The notes under the pieces: model-generated
Seen by the model: only the letters and a program-made list of their open reading frames with translations
Databases searched by the model: none
What the model was told of the DNA's origin: nothing
Position numbers and translations under genes: made by a program
Assembly: GCA_001179505.1 (NCBI GenBank)
Contig: CDMY01000989.1
Location: 151,639-215,638, forward strand
DNA from: Vitrella brassicaformis
Taxonomy: Eukaryota > Sar > Vitrellaceae
Direction: 5' to 3'
Length of the DNA stretch: 64,000 nucleotides
Shown here: piece after piece, positions 34,089 through 45,790 of the stretch
Position numbering within the stretch: the stretch's first letter is position 1
How the letters are laid out: each line of letters starts with the position of its first letter

Positions 34089-34450
34089 GGAAAGGCCCCA
34101 TTGCAAGCGCAGCTATTGATGCGGCACAGAGCAGTGGCATCATCCTCGTAGACGAGATCGACAAGATCTGCAATAATCAGGTGCGTGTCGGTCAGCGTTT
34201 TCCAGGCGTGTCTCTCCACTTCATGGCCACTCATCTGTTGCGCAGGCCGGCCAGGCACTCCAGCATGCGCTGCTACCCCTGTTGGATGGCACAGACATCA
34301 AGACGAGCCTCGGTGAGGCGGAGGACGCATTGATTTGACATCTCATTTGTGTGTCCATTCAGGTACCGAGGTGGCGTCAGTGCTCAAAACACGGCAGAGG
34401 TTGCGGAGCGCCACTACCTCTACACGACCGGGAATGGTACAGAACCGCTC
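34089..34450 (+). pseudogene. HslU/ClpX-type AAA+ ATPase fragment
   Basis: Exon-like blocks at 34089-34180 and 34246-34312 encode KGPIASAAIDAAQSSG, then IILVDEIDKICNNQ, then AGQALQHALLPLLDGTDIKT, continuing into GTEVASVLKTRQR at about 34364 before a stop. The DEIDKIC Walker B box and the following ALLPLLDGT helix match bacterial-type HslU/ClpX unfoldases, which pair with HslV or ClpP. The Walker A exon and the rest of the AAA module are absent; upstream lies the duplicated segment instead. A truncated relic. Confidence 0.6.
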
Positions 34451-34609
34451 AATTTGATGCGAGGAACCCAATGATTATTCACAACAGGTTATTAATGGGT
34501 TTGTTTGACTGTGTGTGCACATTCACTGGAAAGTCCGTCCACTGGAGAGGCGGAGACTGATCGGAGAATTCTGTCAAATCAGTTGGTTGGCCTTTCTTGC
34601 GTGCAGTTC

Positions 34610-34925
34610 AGAAAGGCATCTGCGGATGGGAATTTGGTGGAGGCCTTCAAACAGTACAACAAGATGAAAGATGACTTCGTGAGTGAGGGAGGGCATAGGT
34701 GGCGGGCAATGGTGCGACAGGAGATGGCTCTCTTGCCTGTCTGTCTGTCTGTCTGTCTGCAGGCGGCCCTCGTCGCTCTAAGAGAGACTGAAGAGGCGGA
34801 GCATTGCTAGTGACCTACTCTGTGTTGGTTCGTTCGTGCAGGGCACCAGCACACTGGCTGGCAGTGCTCCTGCAGAAGCACCGACATCATCACCAACAGC
34901 GCCAGCAGCCGACCAGCAGCAGGGT
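34610..34925 (+). other. small exon-like fragments of unknown origin
   Basis: After an AG at about 34608 comes FRKASADGNLVEAFKQYNKM plus KDDF and a GTGAGT donor. A second block (34763-34808) reads AALVALRETEEAEHC and then stops. A third (about 34843-34920) reads GTSTLAGSAPAEAPTSSPTA plus PAADQQQ with a GTGAGC donor. Splice-like borders suggest former exons, but they do not assemble into a recognisable protein. Confidence 0.3.
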
Positions 34926-35099
34926 GAGCGCGTTATGTCAGCAAGTGTCTGTGCTCGAGAAAAGAGCAGGCAGAAGGAGACGAAAGATGAGTGTGTATGT
35001 GTCTCTCCGTGCGCCAGGAAGGGCTATCGCTGCCTGCTTTTTATATCGCGGTCGGTCTTATATTGGTCTTCCATCGCTGCCTATGACCTGCTGAGCAGC

Positions 35100-35588
35100 T
35101 CAACTGAACGGAGAGGAAGGTCGATTACGTGAGACATCGCATGGATTCGCCGTCGATGCTATATGCCGGATCTATCTGTGAGTGCCGCGGTCGTTGTCTG
35201 ATGGCGATCAGGGGCCTCATTACGCAAGTGTAAGTGACGTCTCTTTTGCTTCTTCATTGTTGGTGCACTGGATGGTTCTTTCTTTGCTGTAAGACGTGTG
35301 TAGGAGCGTGGCCGAGGCATGGGGTGTGTGGCAGTGCTTGAGTACTTGGACGCTCGCTATGTCTTGGTGCGCTAGCTGTGACCGAGGCTTCTTTCTTTCC
35401 CTGGTGTGGACTCTTTAATTGTGTGGAAAGGTGACAGACAGTGCGGATTGATTCGATTCGCATCCATCGATCGATCTTTACATAAGAGGTCGGAGTCAAC
35501 ACAAGCCACAAGCGTGTCCGTCCACCCATCTTGGTTTCACAAGCCACACACATATCCACCCACCCCACAACACTCGATGTGACGTCGA
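35100..35588. other. spacer, no gene seen
   Basis: About 490 bases before the 3' end of the minus-strand gene at 35589. They are less repeat-rich than other spacers. No domain or strong ORF. Confidence 0.5.
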
Positions 35589-37332
35589 TCAAAGGCCAAA
35601 GTCCTTCCACCGGAAGTGGCGCAGCTCGAGCTTCTCAAACTCGTCAGCCTGCACGCGCCGTATGGCGGCCGCCAGGCACTCCCGCGGAGAAAACCCACAC
35701 ACCCTCAGCAGCTCGCCCACCACCTCCCACAACACACTCTCATCCACTTGTGGGCCGGTTTCATCATCCCGGTGGTCGCCGCCCGCACCTTCTGTCGCAT
35801 CCGTCTGCACCAGAGGCAGCCTCGCGAGGATCTTCCTTCTGGTGCAGCAGATGACCTCGGCTTCGGCACTCCTGGTTGGGTGCAGCAGAGCAGCCACACA
35901 GACACCCAGAGAAGATACTTACAAGTGTGTGGATGAGTGTGTGGGTGGGTGGGTGGCTGACTTGATGAGTGCGTTCTTTCGTTTGCCGTCTTCTGGTGCG
36001 AAGAGCTGCTCCTCTCTGTCAACGAGCCACTCGTCAGCCGACACGTACTTGGGGACGAGGGCGGCCGTGATGTTGGGGTGCAGCAGCGTACGGCGACCCA
36101 ACAGATTCGTGTACACCTCCTGAACACACACACACACAGGGAGAGAGAGAGTGTGTGATCAGTGTCTGCCTGTTGTCTGCTTGCCTGTCCACCGTACCTC
36201 CTTAATTTTCGGTTGAAGCAGCCCACATTCCCTCCGGAGCCACTCGATGACTCTGTTGTAGACCAACCCATGGTCGACCTGCCGCTTGGGCTGCTCCGAC
36301 GGCAGTGGGAGGCCGGCCAGTCTTGCCTCCTCGTCCATGGCGGCCTTCTTGGCCTCCTCCCACGCGTTGCGGAAACGACCCGCCCACCGGCCCCCACCCC
36401 GCCCCTTGAGCGTCCAGGATGACGCCAACGCCAGCAGCAGGTCGGCTTCAGACTCGTACCCTAACACAGTCATACACACATATACAAAAAAGGGTATCGC
36501 ATCCATCCATCCATCCCCATCTGATCTCTCTCGGGTGTGGTGTGTGCGTGTGTCGGGAGGGGGGAGGCACCTCACCTGCTTGTCTGATAGCCGCTTTGAT
36601 GACGTCATCTGCGAGTTGGGGGTTCATGGCCACGGCGACCTCCACCAAGTTGGCCCGCTCCTTCATGTCCATCGCCTCCCACTCCTCGTCGCCCACCTCA
36701 TCTCCCCCTCCCGCTCCCCCTCCCCCTTGCCGCACGGCGAACTCCCTCAGCTCCCCAAGCACCGAGTTGCGCAGCAGGAGCACGCGGCACCGGTCATGGA
36801 CCTCTGGCGGCAAGCCCGTGTACATGGCCTTCATGTACCGGCTGAGCGCGATGTCGAGCAGCCGGTCGCCCAGGATGGCTCGGTTCTTGTCGTCGTCCTT
36901 GAGAGTGAGAGGGTAGATACCGCGGACATCGGCGATTTCGCTGCGGAGGTTGTCCGGGTGGATCTTCAGCGCGTGACCCACGATCTCAAACACATCCGCC
37001 TCCTGCACAGCATAACACAACATACCATACGCACCATGAGCATAGCAACTCACCTGGTCTTTGCCCTCACCCACCGTTTTGGGCTCATAGCTCTTCAGCC
37101 TGGCCATCAGGAAGCGCCGCGGCCGCCTCGCTGCTCGAGTGAGCGGCCGCCTCATGATGAGTCCGTCGACTGACCCTGATCTGCCGGTCCTCTGCAGCGG
37201 CATGAAGGCTGACAGCCACTGGGCCGCCGGGTGCGACACGCTCCACGCCAGGCGGCATAGATGGAGGGCCAGCACCCACCGGAGATGACATATGCGGTGG
37301 GTCACTGTCGGAAATCGCGGGAAAACCGACAT
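35589..37332 (-). CDS. putative degenerate RNase III-fold protein, possibly organellar
   Basis: ATG at 37332; stop at 35589-35591; about five exons. The N-terminus is basic and hydroxylated/hydrophobic without acidic residues (MSVFPRFPTVTHRICHLRWV), like an organelle presequence. The second exon has IVGHALKIHPDNLRSEIADV, then NRAILGDRLLDIALSRYMKA and PPEVHDRCRVLLLRNSVLGE. This recalls the L-E-x-L-G-D ... L..Y signature helix of RNase III domains, except that the catalytic Glu position reads Ile. Later exons give RQVDHGLVYNRVIEWLRREC, LLHPNITAALVPKYVSADEW and RECLAAAIRRVQADEFEKLE. Catalytically dead RNase III folds occur in mitochondrial ribosomal proteins such as mL44, so a mitoribosomal role is possible. 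This is inference from a short motif. Confidence 0.4.
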
Positions 37333-37640
37333 CCCTCGGCAGGCGACGATCAGAAGGCTTGTCCGGTGCCCCTTCTATGCTTCTTCTGGAGGCAGATCTG
37401 CGGGTTTAGCTCGCAATTCAAGCTCGCAGTTTGTGGAAGGGGTGGTCAGGCAAAGAGCGTGGCTTTGAATTGACGACTCCCCAAGAAGCACCACACCCAC
37501 AAAAGGCGCCGCAGCTGCGTATTTCAGTGTCAAGTGCGTGGTGAGTCAGGAAGCAAACACACACTCACAGAGAGAGCAAAGCCGAGAGGCGGATGGGATG
37601 AGTGTATGTATCTGGGCAGGTGTGATTGTGCAGGGTCAAG

Positions 37641-40371
37641 ATGCCGTCGGGGATGAAAGGGCTGACAGTGTTTGTGGCGGACATTCGGAACTGCCCCAAC
37701 AAGGAGGCCGAGCAGAAGCGCGTGGACAAGGAGCTCGCCAAGATACGCCAGAAGTTCACCAACAGCAAGAGCCTCTCCGGCTACGACCGCAAGAAGTACA
37801 TCTGGAAGCTCCTATACGCCTTCATGCTCGGCTACGACATCGACTTTGGCCACATGGAGGCCGTCAACCTGGTCTCCTCCAACAAGTACAGCGAGAAGAA
37901 CGCGGGGTACCTGGCCTGCAGCCTGCTGCTAAGCGAGAACTCGGAGATCCTCCGGCTCATCACAAACATGGTCAAGAACGACATCCTCCACGGCAACGAG
38001 CACCAGACCGCCCTGGCCCTCAACACCTGCGCCAACCTGGGTGGCGAGGAGTTCAGCGAGAACCTCTTCTCCGACATTGCCAAGCTCATCACCCCGGGGG
38101 CGTCCAGGCCCTCGTACATTCGGAGGAAGGCGTATGTGTGCCTCCTGAGGCTATACAGAAGGGACTACGACACCATCCAGCCTGACACCTGGGCGGCCAG
38201 GCTCGGACAGGTACGAGATGTTATGTGGTTGGGGCGATTGACTGGCGGAAGAGCCATCCATCCATCCATCCATCAGTCGAGAGTGCGCGGATCAGATCAG
38301 CATTGTGGTTGGTTGGTGTGTGTTGTGTGTTGGATGGGCTGGTTGCAGGCGCTGCAGAGTGAAAAGGACACCGGCGTGTTGACGTCGATGTGCAGTCTGA
38401 TCCTGGGGGTGCTCGAGACCGACCCCAATGGCTGGGACGACCTCGTGCAGCCGGCCATTCTCACTCTCGCGAGGTGATCTGATCTATCCACGCAACAAAG
38501 ACAGACAGACAGACATCGTGTGTGTGTGTGTTGTTTAGGGTGATGGGAGGCGACTGCCCGCCGTTTTATGTATACTACTCTGTGCCGGCCCCGTGGCTGC
38601 AGATCAAGCTGCTGCGGATCCTCCAGTTCTTCCCCGCACCCACTAACACCACGTACGCCACGCCACCTCACACAGACAGACAGACAGACAGACGCTGCGT
38701 CGATGCACCGCACCCACACGAGTACGTGTGTGTGGGTATTAACGAATGTCAGTTTGCTGAACCGGATGAACGACATTTTGTATCGCATTCTGTCCAAGCC
38801 GACTGTGAGCGCCCACGCCCCCCACCACCACGGCAAGAAGCGCACCAAGGCCGACGCAGAACGTCTTAACAGATCCAACACAGTGAGTAGTGAGGCACTC
38901 ACTGATCTGATCCATCCATGAGTCCATCCATCCATGGTTCCATCGCAGGAGCACGCCGTTTTGTTTGAGGCGCTCAACCTGATCATCCACCTGGAGATGG
39001 ACTGCGACCTCACCACCAAGAAAATGGCATCGAGCCTTCTCGGCAACTTCGTCGCATCAAAGGTCGGTCGGGTCGGCCACACGCACCAGACGCTCACACG
39101 GGGGGAACGGAATGGACGCTCTCCTTGCACGCGCATCTCTGTGCTGTGTGTGTGTGTCTGTATGTTTCTGTGTGCGTCAGGAGGCCAACATTCGCTATTT
39201 GGGTTTGGAGACGATGGCGCGTTTGGCATCGGACCCCGACGTGCTGCCGCAGCTGAAGCGGCACACGGAGCTCATCATCGGGCAGCTGCAGGAACCTGAC
39301 ATCTCAATCAGGAGACAGGTGAGTGACGGGCATATGCACACGCGCAAAGTCATCCCTCTCCCTCTCTCTCCCTCTCTCTCTCTCTCTGTGTGTGTCTGTG
39401 TGTGTGTGAAGGCGTTGAATCTGCTGTACGGCATATGTGACCGCGACAACTGGCAGCAGATCGTGGACGAGCTCCTCGAGATCCTCAAGGGCTCAGACGT
39501 CCTCATGCAGGAGGAACTCGTTCTCAAGATCGCCATACTCGCCGAGCGAAACGCACCAGACTACACCTGGTAAGTCGGTCAGCCACACACACACACACCG
39601 ACCCCCCCTCCCTCTCTGTGCAGGTGTGTCTGTGTGTGTGTGTGTGTGTGTTGAAGGTACGTGGATGTGGTGTTCAAGATGATCGAGTATGCGCCCGAGG
39701 TGGTGTCTGACGAGATCTGGTACCGAGTGGTGCAGGTCGTCACGGGATTCGACGACAACACCGACAACGCTGAGCTGCAGGTGGGCACACACACACACAC
39801 ACACACACAGGTGTTGACCATGTGGTGTGTATAGTGTGGTGTGGTGTGGTGTGTTGTGTTTCATTCAGCAATACGCGGCCAAGAAGGCGATAGAGTATCT
39901 GAATGACAGGTTCGCCGACGAGACCATGGTCAGGTGAGTGTCAGTGAGTCAGTCAGTCAGCTGCAGGCATAGTGCACACACCTCTCACCGCACTGCAGGG
40001 CGAGGCGTTTGCCTCTGTCTGCCCACGTGTCTGTGTCTTTCATGGATGCGATGCGTCGTGCGGTGGGTGTGGTGTGGTGTGTTATGCAGGCTGGGGGCCT
40101 ACCTGATAGGCGAGTTTGGCCACCACCTGCAGAGCCAACTCTCAAGTAACTAACCAAAACCAGCCCCCTTCCCTCCCAGCCTCTCTATCCATCCATCCAT
40201 TCATCCCTCTCTCCCTCTGTGTGTGTGTGTGTGTGTGTGTGCACCAGCGTCGCGTCAGTTCCAGACGCTTCACCGGCACTTCCCCAGGGTGGGCTCCTCC
40301 ACTCGGTGCATCCTGCTGCTCGCATACGCCAAACTCCTCAACGCTGATGAAGATGTCTCGGAAGAGGTACA

Positions 40372-40406
<35 letters not shown>

Positions 40407-43041
40407 GGAGAGAGAGAGACAGATGCCGCGTATCTGGCGTGTGTGTGTTTGTGTGTGCGATAGGTGTTGGCAGTGTTGGAGGAGCAGCAGGACTCGGTTG
40501 ACCCCGACCTGCAGCAGAGGGCTGTGGAGCTCTACAGGCTCTGCAACGAAAGCACCGCTACCATGGAAAACGTCCTCGGTACGTGTCTGTGTGAACCATG
40601 GATGGATGGATGTGTCGGTGTCTGTCTGTGCGCAGCGATGATGCCCGTCTTCAGCGAGAAGATCCAGAGCAACAACCCCCTCATCAGACGAATGAAACAA
40701 GCCTCAAAGTCACGGTACGCAAAATACCACTGCCTCTTACCCATATGGTATGCTTATGTGAGTGCCCTCCCTCTCTGCGTTGCCTGCCTGCCTGCCTGTC
40801 TGCAGTGCCGCCCCCCGTCAGCAGCTGGAGGAGGCGGCCAAGACGGAGGGTGTGCTCTTCAAGACCGGCGTGGGCCCCGCAGCCAAGGCAGAGGAAGACG
40901 ACGATCACGAAGAAGAGGAGGAGGAGGAACAGGACGAGCGAAACGGGTGAGTGTGGTGTGGTCCTCTCCCCCTCCCCCTCCTCCTGGCCGTGACCCCCCC
41001 CCACACACGGACACATTGAGTGTTGATGTGGCAAAGGATTTACTGGTGGATTTCTTTGTTTATTTGTTTGTTCAGCCGCCGTGATGAGCACGATGAAGAT
41101 GAAGAAGAGGACGAAGAAGAGGAGGAGGAGGACGAAGAAGAAGAGGAAGGTCAACTACCGCCCCACGCCGCCCCACCCCACCCACACACCACACACATCA
41201 CATACACGCCATTCTCGCCCCCCTCTGTGTGTGTGTGTGTGTGTGTGCAGAGGAGGAAGAGGATCGTCGGAACGGCCCACGGTCAAGGGGGGCTGCTGGT
41301 GGCGGTGGGAGGGGCCGGGGAGAGGCTGACAGCGGCCCTGCGGGCGGTGGGCTGCAGCTGCCCCCCACTGCGCCAGGGGACATTCAGGGAATGTGGAAGA
41401 ACCTGTGCATCACTCCGCAAGGTACGTCTGTGCGCCCTGCACGTGTGTGTCGGCAGTGAATGTGCTGTGTGTGTGTGTGTCAGGTCCGATGTTCCAGTCG
41501 AACTCGTTGGTCATTCAGCTGCGGCACGAGTACAGGCTCAACCAGGGCCGCATCGCCATCAACTACGCCAACAAGAGCCCAAACGTCGTCGTACAATTCC
41601 CCAGGTAGATAGAAAGAAAGCATCACACCCACACATCCACACACACATGGGAGGGACATCCCTCATGTCGGTCTGTCTCCTGTCTGTCTGTCTGTCTGTC
41701 TGTCGGTCTATCTACGGTGCAGCGTCACCATCTCTGAAGCGCCGTTTATGAGGCACCAAGCGTCAAAGGTGAGATAGTGAGTGACCCATGCCATTACGCA
41801 CATTACAGCTAATCATTGCCCTGGCGTGTGCATCTGCCTGTGTCTGTCATTGATGTGCCTGCCACACAGCCGCCGGATGTGCTGCGTCCCGGGGAGACGT
41901 ACACCCATCAGGTGATGGTCGACTGCCTGCAGCCGTACCTCAACCCGCCTAAATACATCGTCAACTGCGTCTTACAAACCCCACAAGTAAGTATCACACA
42001 CGCACATACACGGATGGATGTCAGGTGCCGTCACGCTTGCCTCTCTGTCTGTCTGTCTGTCTGTCTGTGTGTCAACGAATGACCAGGGCCCGCCGAGCAA
42101 CCAGAATCTGCCCTTCACTCTGCCGGTGTGTCTGACCAAGTTCTTCTCGCCCGCCAGCCTGTCAGCGGAGCAGTTCACGAGCTACTGGGAGAGCATGTCG
42201 GGGCCGGGCAGGGAAATGCAGCTCATGGGGCCGCTCGCCAGCGGCTTTGTGGCCGACGTCCAGAGGGCAGCCGGGGCGCCACAGCAGCTGAGTCCGCAGG
42301 CCATCATGCAGCGCTTTAATGCCTATCTCTCGCAGGGCTTCAACCTCGCCATCATCCCACTGTCCAACGTATGTGTGTGTGGGAGGGGGAAGGGGCGATT
42401 GTGGTGTGTGGATTCCTCTCGCTGCCGTGTGTGTGGTGTGACTGATTTCATTGGTCAGGCGCCCGGCGTTTTGTTTGGCGCCGCCACTTTCCACACGGGC
42501 ACACCCCAACCGGTGGGCGGGGTGGGTGACAGGAGAGAGGCAGCCCAGCCATCAATGAGCTGTCTCTCTCTGTGGGGGCGTGCGTCCCGTCCGTGTGTCA
42601 CTCACTCCCTGACGGTGTGTGTGGTTGTCTGCTTGCTCTGCCTGTCCTGTCCTGTGTGCCAACAGAATGACCCCAGCAAGAAGGTTGTGGTGGCCTGCAT
42701 GATGAAGCTCGAGCTCGACCCATCGCGGTAAGTAAGGTACCGTACCCACACATAGACGTCAGTCACACGACAGACAAGACACACAGCCACTGAAATGTGA
42801 AGTGAGTGGATGGCCTCACTGTCTGTCTGTCTGTCTGTGTCTGTCGGTCTGCTTCGTGTGTGTTGTTCGGTTCGATGGATCGACCAGCATGATGGCGCGG
42901 CTGACAGCCCGCACGGCCCACCCCCAGGTGACGACATCCTTCGCCCAGATCCTTGCAGCATACTTCATCACACCACAGCAGCAGCAACAACAGCAGCCAG
43001 AGCAGACGCCCCAGCAGCCGCAGACCGCATCGCTCATCTAG
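37641..43041 (+). CDS. AP2A: AP-2 complex subunit alpha (alpha-adaptin)
   Basis: ATG 37641 follows an AG acceptor, so an intron sits in the 5' UTR. About twenty-one exons end at TAG 43039-43041. The trunk opens with MKGLTVFVADIRNCPNKEAE and YIWKLLYAFMLGYDIDFGHM, EAVNLVSSNKYSEKNAGYLA and NDILHGNEHQTALALNTCAN, almost textbook alpha-adaptin. It continues through ALNLLYGICDRDNWQQIVDE and WYRVVQVVTGFDDNTDNAEL. A highly acidic hinge (Glu/Asp runs at about 40890-40950 and 41080-41150) leads to the ear: GPMFQSNSLVIQLRHEYRLN, CLQPYLNPPKYIVNCVLQTP, LPVCLTKFFSPASLSAEQF. The C-terminus is Gln-rich (42975-43037). AP-2 links clathrin, PIP2 and cargo at the plasma membrane. Many introns have a CA-rich 5' half and a TG-rich 3' half. 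Confidence 0.95.
42046..42071 (+). repeat. (CTGT)n microsatellite in an AP-2 alpha intron
   Basis: TCTG/CTGT units lie close to the intron's AG acceptor and act as the pyrimidine-rich tract. Confidence 0.85.
42974..43000 (+). repeat. CAG/CAA tract coding polyglutamine
   Basis: CAGCAGCAGCAACAACAGCAG near the C-terminus of the AP-2 alpha gene encodes seven glutamines in frame. Confidence 0.85.
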
Positions 43042-44026
43042 ACCTGGACGGGACGATGGGGGGATGAATGGATGGCCCGAGATGGGATGGGCGCTGCCGC
43101 CTTGTCAGTCAACGGATTGATGGGAAGGATGTGTGTGTGTGTGTGTGTGTCAGTACGTCAATTCAGCTAACTTTATGTGTGTCTCTCATGAGAGAGAGTG
43201 TGTGTGTGTTTAAGGCAAGGCGACCTCAGCTCCGTGGAGTCAGTCGTGACAGACAGCCAATGGATCGATGTGATGCGTGCTGCTCAAGAAGTGTACGGTG
43301 ATTGCATTGCTGTCCATTCCCTGCACACATGAATAAACAATGCTCCATCAGCACACACAGGCCGGCTGTAGCGGTCAGATGAGGGCACACACTTGTGGCG
43401 AACCACGAGTCTGACCACACATTTAGATGCGAGAAGCGGACAGATGCACGACCGATACTGCATGACACACCGATGCACCCACAGTGGAACAGTCGTCAAT
43501 TTGAAGAGATGATAACCGTAACACTCGTCTGTGCTTTGAAGAGATGATTGTTCAATCGCAGATATACACGTCCATGGCCAGAGAATAGAATGACTCGCCT
43601 CGACGCTCTCAATTCACCGGAGAAGCGGCCATCTGCTCACTATCTGCCTCACACTTTGTTGCTGCCAGACAGTTCCTGTTGGCTGCGACACCAACCAACA
43701 CGTAACCAATGCGTAAACAACTACGAGAGAGACCGAGCACAATATAAAATGTAGGCAGTGATTCCCCTTGGGGCCACTCACACAGACAGACAGAACGAGA
43801 CGGACAAGGGCTCGAGACATATCAACATATGTACAGCAGTCAGAAGGACCGACCACAGGCACAAGCCAGACGACCGACCGACCCGCAGGTACACTGACTG
43901 ATAGGGAGTACGAGCAAGCAGGCAGAGCAGGCAGGCTTATCAAAACGCACGCCCGAATTCGGTCTGGATGTCGAGCTATCCGTCCAACAGGCCGCCCCTC
44001 TCCCTCCCTCTCTCTCTCTCCTCCCC

Positions 44027-44057
<31 letters not shown>

Positions 44058-44168
44058 ATGAACAACATGAATAGGCTACCTGTCGATCTCTCTCTCTCCC
44101 CTCTCCCCCCCTCGGCTACATCACATTACCCCTCTCGCATTTGGTTCTTGTGTTGGTGGCGCCCCCAC
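43042..44168. other. convergent spacer with TG and CT tracts, no gene seen
   Basis: About 1.1 kb between the AP-2 alpha stop and the stop of a minus-strand gene. There is a TG tract at 43129-43151 and a long CT tract at about 43997-44057. Open frames near the CT tract are Ser/Leu/Pro repeats and are not reported. Confidence 0.6.
43997..44057. repeat. (CT)n microsatellite
   Basis: About 60 bases of CT with interspersed CCCT, in the spacer downstream of the minus-strand gene ending at 44169. Confidence 0.9.
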
Positions 44169-45300
44169 TCACGCGCCTCTGCCCCTGCCCCTCCCTGCCG
44201 CATCAGCGCTCGGCGGCGTCACCACCGGCTGCCCCTCGGTTGGCGCATTCTCCTCCTCCTCGGCGCCCTGGCTGCCGTCTCGGTCGACCTTGGCAGCAGC
44301 GAAGAGGGAGAGGAGTCCGAAAGTCAGCGATCCGGGCAACTCTGACCCACACCACTCTACACACCACTCTACACACACCACTGCCCGCCGTTCAGTTGCT
44401 GCCGCCCCTCCGCGCCGCCGCCCGTGTGTTGGGCTTGGCCTCCACCTGCAACCTGCGGAAGGTATCCGACAGGCGCAGGTGGCCGAGCGTGTTGCGGTCC
44501 GTGCAGTAGCGGGCAGCATTGCGAAGGCGGCGCTCGACGAAGGACGACTCGCCCTCGTTGCCGCGGCGGGGGCAGGGGTTCTCCTTCTCAAACCTGAAGA
44601 ACATACAGCCAACGCATACACCCGTCGCCCATCGGTCCAGATTAATTTGTGCCTTTCATGATTCGCTAACTTGTCCAGCACGTGGTCGAGTTGGGCGTTG
44701 GTGAAGTCCCAGCCCTGCGGCACTTTGCCGTCGCTGCCGGCCACTCCGAAGAGCGCCGGCAGCAGGCCGAGGCCGCGGGCAGGGTCCGACAACAACCACG
44801 CCATACTCAGCACCTCCTCACTCCACTGCCCCCTGACCACACAACAGACACACACACAGACAGACGATGACTGATTGATTGCTCGACTGACGACTCCCGT
44901 GGCGCCCTCACACTTACGGGAGGAGGGGACCGTCGTCGAGGATGCCGCTGATGAAGGGCGCGTACGTCTCCTTGTCGATGTGGCTGTTCGCCACCTTGTC
45001 CCTCGCCCTCTGCACCCTCTCCTCCTCTCCTTCCTCCTCCTCCTGCCTCTTGGTGGCGTTATCATCGTCGCGTGACGGGCGGTCTTCTCCTCGCAGCTCG
45101 GCCGTCTCTTGGTGGTCCAGGCCGAACAGCTCCTTGATGGTGCCATATCGGCCCGGCAGCTTGATGTCAGGCTGGCAGTCGACGGTCCTAATCCACCAGT
45201 GCCCACCTGCTTTGTAGAGTCCTACACACCCGTCGACGATGACAGGTTGCAGCCCCGACTCTTGAATGATCAGGCAGATGGGCACCACTACACACCACCA
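44169..45300 (-). CDS. unidentified protein, multi-exon, probably incomplete at the 5' side
   Basis: Exons read downward: about 44914-45291 (VPICLIIQESGLQPVIVDGC, KAGGHWWIRTVDCQPDIKLP, then an acidic/basic stretch with EEEEGEEERVQRARDK and APFISGILDDGPLLP); 44671-44835 (WSEEVLSMAWLLSDPARGLG, VPQGWDFTNAQLDHVLDK); 44392-44604 (NPCPRRGNEGESSFVERRL, AARYCTDRNTLGHLRLSDTF); and a C-terminal Gly/Glu/Ala-rich exon ending with TGA at 44169-44171. Alternatively the protein ends about 44392. No motif was recognised. The 5' end is unclear. An upstream exon may overlap the duplicated segment at 45.4-45.8 kb, whose conserved donor points toward this gene. Confidence 0.55.
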
Positions 45301-45384
45301 TCAGATAATTATGCACCACTCCCACCTGAGACGAACACACATACAGATACGACAGAGGGTTCCTCTTTTGCACTGCACCCATAC

Positions 45385-45790
45385 ATGCATCTGTGCATAC
45401 ACGCGGCCAGGTCTTACTTTGGGCAGACGCGCCAGATGATGATGAGGGTGTCGATAAAAACCCACAAAAAATAAAGGGGCCCTTGGTGTGCGTCTGGCCG
45501 TCACCTCGGGGTAGTCCAACACATGGGGGATGACGCTCTCGAGCTGGAGGGTGACGTGCTCGTTGGTGCGGTGGTTGCCGGCGCTAAACCACAGGAATCC
45601 CACAAAGCCATGGGGTGCATCATCGCTGCGGGTCCGCTTCTCATCTGGCTTCTCCTCGTGGTCCTTCTTTATCTTGTATCAGCTTCATGCAGCGTTCGCC
45701 TTTGGGAGGCATGGCGGCACGATGGCAGCAGCAGCAGGTGGCGAATGCAGCAGTGCAGCAGCTGGAAGAGGATGCGCACAACTGAGAGGT
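45385..45790 (-). repeat. dispersed duplicated gene segment, copy B (inverted relative to copy A)
   Basis: The reverse complement of this region matches 33625-34045 over about 380 bases, with substitutions, a 30-base deletion and a 4-base deletion. The minus strand reads DHEEKPDEKRTRSDDAPHGF and HRTNEHVTLQLESVIPHVLD, YPEVT; then the 4-base deletion changes the frame (ARRTPRAPLFFVGFYRH). The GTAAGACC donor is kept. The plus strand carries the antisense hydrophobic frame (IIAAGPLLIWLLLVVLLYL). It lies just 5' of the unidentified minus-strand gene and could be its upstream exon or an inserted relic. Confidence 0.75.

Larger units (their letters stand above)
32020..35056 (+). repeat. 36-bp dispersed direct repeat, two copies 3 kb apart
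   Basis: 32020-32055 and 35021-35056 match at 33 of 36 bases (both end TTTTATATCGCGGTCGGT). The coordinates given span both copies; only these two short segments are the repeat. A weaker partial match, TTTATCGCGGTC, occurs near 30331. The copies bracket the gene-fragment patchwork. Confidence 0.8.

Noticed and set aside
43968-44345. Ser/Leu/Pro-rich ORFs around the CT tract
   Set aside because: Repeat-driven and antisense to the 3' exon of the minus-strand gene.
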